IMG/VR virus record: IMGVR_UViG_3300042387_000059
Coordinates: 1 to 32,463 of that record
Source of the DNA: a virus
Length of the DNA: 32,463 nt
Strand: one strand, 5' to 3'
Below the pieces are notes generated by a model that saw nothing but the letters and a program-made list of their open reading frames with translations, made no database searches and had not been told where the DNA came from. Positions 28,831 through 32,463 of the stretch are shown here, piece after piece (the first letter of the stretch is position 1; each line of letters opens with the position of its first letter). The translations under genes were made by a program, and so were the position numbers.

Positions 28831-29115
28831 TTAAATGATTTCTGGATTTTTACGGGGACGACCACGAGTTCTAGCTAAAGCAACTTCTGCCATCTTTCCG
28901 GTATCCATAACAGAACGCAGCTTAGATCGCAGAATATCTACCGTGGTCAAAAGCAAATAAGCTTGCTCTCTAATCGGACCCTCCATTAACTTGGAGGCCC
29001 GAATCTCACGGTAACAATCATCCTCAATCTTCTTTAGCATTTCTACCAGAAGTTCGTCCTCTAGTAGAAGTTTTGCTCTGTCACCTCTTGCGAGGTTAAT
29101 TTCTAAATCATCCAT
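28831..29115 (-). CDS. Small conserved protein with AT-hook-like tail (94 aa)
   Basis: The 94-residue helical protein (LARGDRAKLLLEDELLVEML) ends in RTRGRPRKNPEII. The GRPRK core is the AT-hook motif, which binds the minor groove of AT-rich DNA. It lies one base after the portal's stop and ten bases before the scaffold stretch. Its role is unknown. A DNA-binding helper in packaging or a small-terminase-like function is speculation. Size and gene order match proteins beside portals in related phages. Confidence 0.65.
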   Translation of the reverse strand: MDDLEINLARGDRAKLLLEDELLVEMLKKIEDDCYREIRASKLMEGPIREQAYLLLTTVDILRSKLRSVMDTGKMAEVALARTRGRPRKNPEII

Positions 29116-29116
29116 G

Positions 29117-31261
29117 TCACATCATAGGTTGGGGCTGTTGAGGCACTTGACTCATTGCAGCTTGTTGACGGATTAACTCTCGGTCTTTATTCATCGCAGC
29201 ATTTATTTCTGCACTTTGAATTTGTACACCGTATTTCAATTCTAGCTCATATCTACGCAAGATACCATCTTGTTCAATACGATCACGTTCCCGGTCATCA
29301 GCCAGTAATGCTTTTTCACGGTCCAATTGCAATTCAGCAGCTTTCTTTTCAATATCAGCCTGAATAGATTGAGCCTGAACCTGCGCCAGCATTTCTTCTG
29401 GAGTGGGTTTAGGTGGTGGTGGCTCTGGCAATTGGAAATCAGCAGGTAACTGGTTAAAGTAATTCTGCGAATCCTTAATGCCAGCCAACTGAAGCATCTT
29501 GTTCAATGTGTTGGTGTACTGTTGTATAGAAACAACAGGATTATTTGGCCCGGTTTCTTTAATCAACATTTCCTGACGCATTGCCACTTGATTCAGAATA
29601 TTGATGCGGTCTTCAATTGTTCCGTCACCAACACCAACATTCACGATGACATCCATATTGGAATCCCATGAACGGGGGTCGATTGGCACAAATGTATTTC
29701 GCAGACGAATCATTCGGGCACGGTCTTGGTTTTCCACAACCAACTTGAGGATGCCTGTAAACAGCTTACGCAAGCCAGTTTCAGCAAAGATACGGGCAAT
29801 CATTTCAATGTGCTGGTGAGCAGCATTGACAGTGGCAGACACAGCAGCCTTGGTAGTGCTTTGCAGTGCATCAGCATCTAAGCCAGCAGCGGCCTTGGAA
29901 ATGCCTGTACGGGTCTGCTTGATGTCGTCCAAGTAGTCCAGCATGGGGAATGCTGCTTGACCAACAAAAGGAGTTGTAAAAGGCTGGACCATTCCTGGCG
30001 CTCTCATGCGGATAACAGCACCAACTTCAGTGTTCAACACATCTTCCATGTTGGCCTGACCCTCGACAATTGCTGTACGGGGGTGAATGGATTGGGCCAA
30101 GGAATCCAAAATGCCACGTTGGACATTGGATTTGATGCGCTGAATGTCCATGACCACATCAGCAGGACACATACCAAAGAAGGTGTGTGGCTCTGGATCT
30201 GGGCAGAAGTCAGCAAACTGTCGCTCAGAAACAATCTCGTTACGGATTACCTTGTTGCTTGTACCGATAGTGCAGATACGGCGCATCTCCGCAATGCCAT
30301 CACCATCAAAGTCCACCTTGAGGTAGCCCTCAATGTACAGAACACTCTTGCTGGATGGGTCACCGTTATTAGAGGTGCTAAGAACAGCAAAAGGGTTACG
30401 AGCTTGATACTCTTGGTTGTTGTCAAAGTCGTTGCCGTTGCCTGATGCTTCGACCATTTCGTCATAGTCATAACCCATAGCAACCAAGTCGCTGACGGTC
30501 TTCATTGTGCGGTGACCAACAAATGTAGCCTCATCAATGGACTTAGCACGGCGATCAATCAAGAACTCTTCTGGTGGCAATGCCTCAATCCTGACTTTGC
30601 CTGTTTTGATGCGGCGTTTAATCTCAACGTCATACATCATTGGAGGAGGGGTCATGATGGCCTGAGCCTGATTCATTGGCTCCATTCCAGGCACTGGATA
30701 CTCACGGACAGCAGAGATCTCAACGTCTGGATTCTCAATCAGCATCATCATGCTTTGCTCGTCAAGCATGGAGAAAGACTCAGCACTGACCTCAACTGAC
30801 TCATCCCACCAGTACTTCACGATGCCGCACTTACGCACCAACGCATCTTTGAAAGCAGAGTGCAGGATCTTAAATCCGGGGTTGTCACGCTTAAAGATGA
30901 AGTCAACGTAGTCAGTGGCTTGTTCAGCATTCTGGATGTCTTCTGCCCCTTGAGGCATAAACTCAACCACACGCTCTGGGCCAAAGAAAATACGCATCAA
31001 GCTTGGCAGGATCCCTTGTACGGTATCTCGCACATCCATCGATACGACTTGTGAGCGACCATCTTCCTCATCGCCAAATGGTGCGCCATAGTAATAACCA
31101 GTAGCCAAGGCACGATTACCGCCAATGTCGTCATCAATAAACGAGATGGCATCGTAAATCTCAGCAGAAATAACTCCTTGAAGTTCTTCCTCTGACATTA
31201 CCTCATCGCCCTCCATTTGGCCTTGCAGGGTTTCTGCCATCAACATTGGGTTCTCGTTCAT
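29117..31261 (-). CDS. Portal protein, P22/SU10 type (714 aa)
   Basis: The sequence contains the early pattern ISAEIYDAISFIDDDIGGNR, then ATGYYYGAPFGDEEDGRSQV, and TVQGILPSLMRIFFGPERVV (about 83-102). These mark a P22/SU10-like portal. A central block with GFKILHSAFKDALVRKCGIV and KYWWDE, and a long Gln/Lys-rich helical C-terminus (about 640-714; KAAELQLDREKALLADDRER), fit the stem and barrel. The dodecameric portal is the DNA channel of the head. AAGGAATTGAT precedes the ATG. Confidence 0.85.
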   Translation of the reverse strand: MNENPMLMAETLQGQMEGDEVMSEEELQGVISAEIYDAISFIDDDIGGNRALATGYYYGAPFGDEEDGRSQVVSMDVRDTVQGILPSLMRIFFGPERVVEFMPQGAEDIQNAEQATDYVDFIFKRDNPGFKILHSAFKDALVRKCGIVKYWWDESVEVSAESFSMLDEQSMMMLIENPDVEISAVREYPVPGMEPMNQAQAIMTPPPMMYDVEIKRRIKTGKVRIEALPPEEFLIDRRAKSIDEATFVGHRTMKTVSDLVAMGYDYDEMVEASGNGNDFDNNQEYQARNPFAVLSTSNNGDPSSKSVLYIEGYLKVDFDGDGIAEMRRICTIGTSNKVIRNEIVSERQFADFCPDPEPHTFFGMCPADVVMDIQRIKSNVQRGILDSLAQSIHPRTAIVEGQANMEDVLNTEVGAVIRMRAPGMVQPFTTPFVGQAAFPMLDYLDDIKQTRTGISKAAAGLDADALQSTTKAAVSATVNAAHQHIEMIARIFAETGLRKLFTGILKLVVENQDRARMIRLRNTFVPIDPRSWDSNMDVIVNVGVGDGTIEDRINILNQVAMRQEMLIKETGPNNPVVSIQQYTNTLNKMLQLAGIKDSQNYFNQLPADFQLPEPPPPKPTPEEMLAQVQAQSIQADIEKKAAELQLDREKALLADDRERDRIEQDGILRRYELELKYGVQIQSAEINAAMNKDRELIRQQAAMSQVPQQPQPMM

Positions 31262-31270
31262 ATCAATTCC

Positions 31271-31657
31271 TTAGCGTGAACCAAAAAATGGCAGTAAGCC
31301 AGATTGGGTGTTTTGCAGCAAAGATGGAATACCTCCAACGGTATTGTTTGCCATGTTTGCGTATGGGTTCATGTTGCCCATAGCGGGGATAGTGACCCTG
31401 TTCTGTGGATCTTTGTCAGACTGAATGCTGTATTCAAAAGCAGAACGGGCCATATCGCCACCAGTAGCACCGGGGGCTGTAACTTGGTTGTACAAGTTCA
31501 TAGCTGGTTGGATTTGTTGACCAATAGATTGGGTGGCAATATCACCTACTGCTTGCGGAATTGAACTTGCCGCTGCTTCAGTTGCCGCAGTTCCCATTGC
31601 ATCAGTAGCAACTTGTGGAACCATTGACTTTAAAAACTCCATAATGATTGGCATCAT
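31271..31657 (-). CDS. Hypothetical structural-region protein (128 aa)
   Basis: The protein is Ala/Gln/Met-rich (MVPQVATDAMGTAATEAAAS, then NMNPYANMANNTVGGIPSLL) with little recognisable structure and no cysteines. It lies between the Cys-rich protein (ATGA overlap) and the portal. The composition resembles small internal virion proteins, though this is only a guess from content and position. The first codons could begin at either of two ATGs (MMPIIMEF). Confidence 0.55.
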   Translation of the reverse strand: MMPIIMEFLKSMVPQVATDAMGTAATEAAASSIPQAVGDIATQSIGQQIQPAMNLYNQVTAPGATGGDMARSAFEYSIQSDKDPQNRVTIPAMGNMNPYANMANNTVGGIPSLLQNTQSGLLPFFGSR

Positions 31658-32094
31658 GATTCATCATCCTCTGTGTCGTATTCGGTTTTAGCCATCATCA
31701 GCATATTCTGCTGACCCTTGGTCATCTTTTGGGTAATGGGTCCACCAGTAAGCCATGCCGAGCAAGTACGGTCACCAGCACACTTAAAGTCAAACAACTC
31801 GCAGTAACCCAGATCTGCGGCTTCTTGTACGTCAGTGGCGTACCCATCTTCTTCTTGATCAATTCCCTTAACAATGCAATCCAGCATTTCAGGAGTTTGA
31901 ATAAATGCAGCACAGTTACCGCAGCGCATTTCCTGAACGTCATCAATGGATACTTTCCAAATGTCGGCTAGGTTCTGCCAGTATTCTTCGTTTTCTTCTT
32001 CTGGATTGGCAGGGCCATAGTCAACATTCTTAATAGCCCAATTCCTGTTTTTCAGGTTGGCTTTGATGTCGTATGTCGCAATGGGGCATTTCAT
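31654..32094 (-). CDS. Cys-rich conserved phage protein (146 aa)
   Basis: Cysteines lie at 3, 58, 61, 73, 98, 105 and 111, in the context MRCGNCAAF...LDCI...GYCELFDFKCAGDRTC. A CxxC pair followed by four more spaced cysteines suggests a metal site or iron-sulfur cluster. The latter part (EAADLGYCELFDFKCAGDRT) is familiar as a conserved segment in proteins beside portal genes in podoviruses, without known function. The acidic C-terminus ends EYDTEDDES. It may be a packaging or morphogenesis factor. Confidence 0.65.
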   Translation of the reverse strand: MKCPIATYDIKANLKNRNWAIKNVDYGPANPEEENEEYWQNLADIWKVSIDDVQEMRCGNCAAFIQTPEMLDCIVKGIDQEEDGYATDVQEAADLGYCELFDFKCAGDRTCSAWLTGGPITQKMTKGQQNMLMMAKTEYDTEDDES

Positions 32095-32097
32095 GAT

Positions 32098-32349
32098 TTA
32101 CCACTTTACTTTGTTTGCCCAGAAAGCTGCACTCATCTTTCCTTTGGCAATATTCTCTGCGTGTCGTGCTTTGAAGGCTTCGTTTCTCTTGGAGCCATCA
32201 GGACTACCAGAAACACCTTGTTGTCCAAAGCGGATCAACTTCACTTGGTCACCAGACTTTGCCAGTACTGCGTGACTTTTCTTGGGGTGGCCTGGAGTCT
32301 TCTTTGGTTTGTTATAACCAGAAAACTCTTCAGACCCACGCTTGATCAT
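32098..32349 (-). CDS. DUF6321-like small basic protein (83 aa)
   Basis: The sequence PKKSHAVLAKSGDQVKLIRF, then GQQGVSGSP, NEAFKARHAENIAKGKMS and a closing AAFWANKVKW, matches the small basic phage family annotated as DUF6321. That family commonly lies near terminase and portal genes. Many Lys and Arg residues suggest nucleic-acid binding. The ATG at 32349 overlaps the previous stop (ATGA). Confidence 0.7.
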   Translation of the reverse strand: MIKRGSEEFSGYNKPKKTPGHPKKSHAVLAKSGDQVKLIRFGQQGVSGSPDGSKRNEAFKARHAENIAKGKMSAAFWANKVKW

Positions 32350-32463
32350 TTCTTTTTAGCAGTCTTGGCTGCTTGTTTAAAGTCCTTGGCGGTAGGAGCG
32401 CCTTTGCTCCCAACAGGACGCATCTTTTCCTTGGAACCAGCTTTAATGCGTTCTTGTTTAGCA
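32346..32463 (-). CDS. Partial Lys-rich protein, cut by the window edge
   Basis: The C-terminal 38 residues are visible: AKQERIKAGSKEKMRPVGSK, then GAPTAKDFKQAAKTAKKK and a TGA that overlaps the next ATG. The protein is strongly basic, with the phrase RPVGSKGAPTAKDFKQAA known from short phage proteins near terminase genes. The start and most of the gene lie beyond the right edge. A DNA-binding or packaging role would be guesswork. Confidence 0.55.
   Translation of the reverse strand, partial: AKQERIKAGSKEKMRPVGSKGAPTAKDFKQAAKTAKKK

Noticed and set aside
1-32463. CRISPR array, tRNA genes, insertion sequences or integrase
   Set aside because: No regularly spaced repeats, cloverleaf-like sequences, terminal inverted repeats or recombinase motifs were seen by eye on either strand.

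Overview
This window is a tailed bacteriophage genome fragment and is almost wholly coding. It looks like a podovirus-type phage of a Gram-negative, probably betaproteobacterial (Burkholderiales-like), freshwater or soil host. The structural genes resemble the Escherichia phage SU10 class: P22-like portal, acidic scaffold, SU10-type major capsid protein and SU10-type head-tail adaptor. The spanin pair (Rz/Rz1) implies an outer membrane. Several small early proteins (DUF1289, DUF1376, DUF6378, Rap1a/Tai-like) are of kinds I associate with Burkholderiales phages; that host call is inference. No integrase, repressor, tRNA, CRISPR array or insertion sequence was seen. No stretch longer than about 300 bases lacks a gene.

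Layout: (1) positions 1-4298, leftward early operon of about 15 mostly small genes, many joined by 4-base ATGA stop/start overlaps. It includes a DUF1376 replication protein with ori-like repeats inside its gene, a secreted Rap1a/Tai-like protein, several Cys-rich mini-proteins, and a gene cut by the window edge whose first residues resemble RusA resolvases. (2) 4298-4410, divergent control region. (3) 4410-6931, rightward early/middle operon: small proteins, an ERF-type single-strand annealing protein, a protein with an SSB-like acidic tail, a winged-helix-like protein, a MazG-like pyrophosphohydrolase and a DUF6378 protein. (4) 6928-32463, long leftward late operon. Reading in the direction of transcription (from 32463 down): small conserved proteins, Cys-rich protein, portal, AT-hook-like protein, scaffold, major capsid protein, terminator, small protein, glycosyltransferase, adaptor, several fibre/adhesin proteins interrupted by a GIY-YIG endonuclease, a tail assembly chaperone, an XhlA-like membrane protein, tail beta-rich proteins, two large internal-virion candidates, an internal protein with a lytic transglycosylase domain, a run of tiny membrane proteins, and the lysis cassette (lipoprotein, holin candidate, Rz/Rz1, GH19 endolysin). 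Terminase and DNA polymerase genes are not in the window and probably lie to the right or beyond the left edge.

Regulation: the most distinctive non-coding signal is a 20-base element with core TAGGG-N5-CCCTA that occurs twice (2789-2808 and 4333-4352). The copies differ at one base, and each lies 57-59 bases upstream of the first gene of a transcription unit. It looks like a shared phage promoter/operator. The rightward early operon and leftward late operon converge with their stop codons sharing one TTAA.
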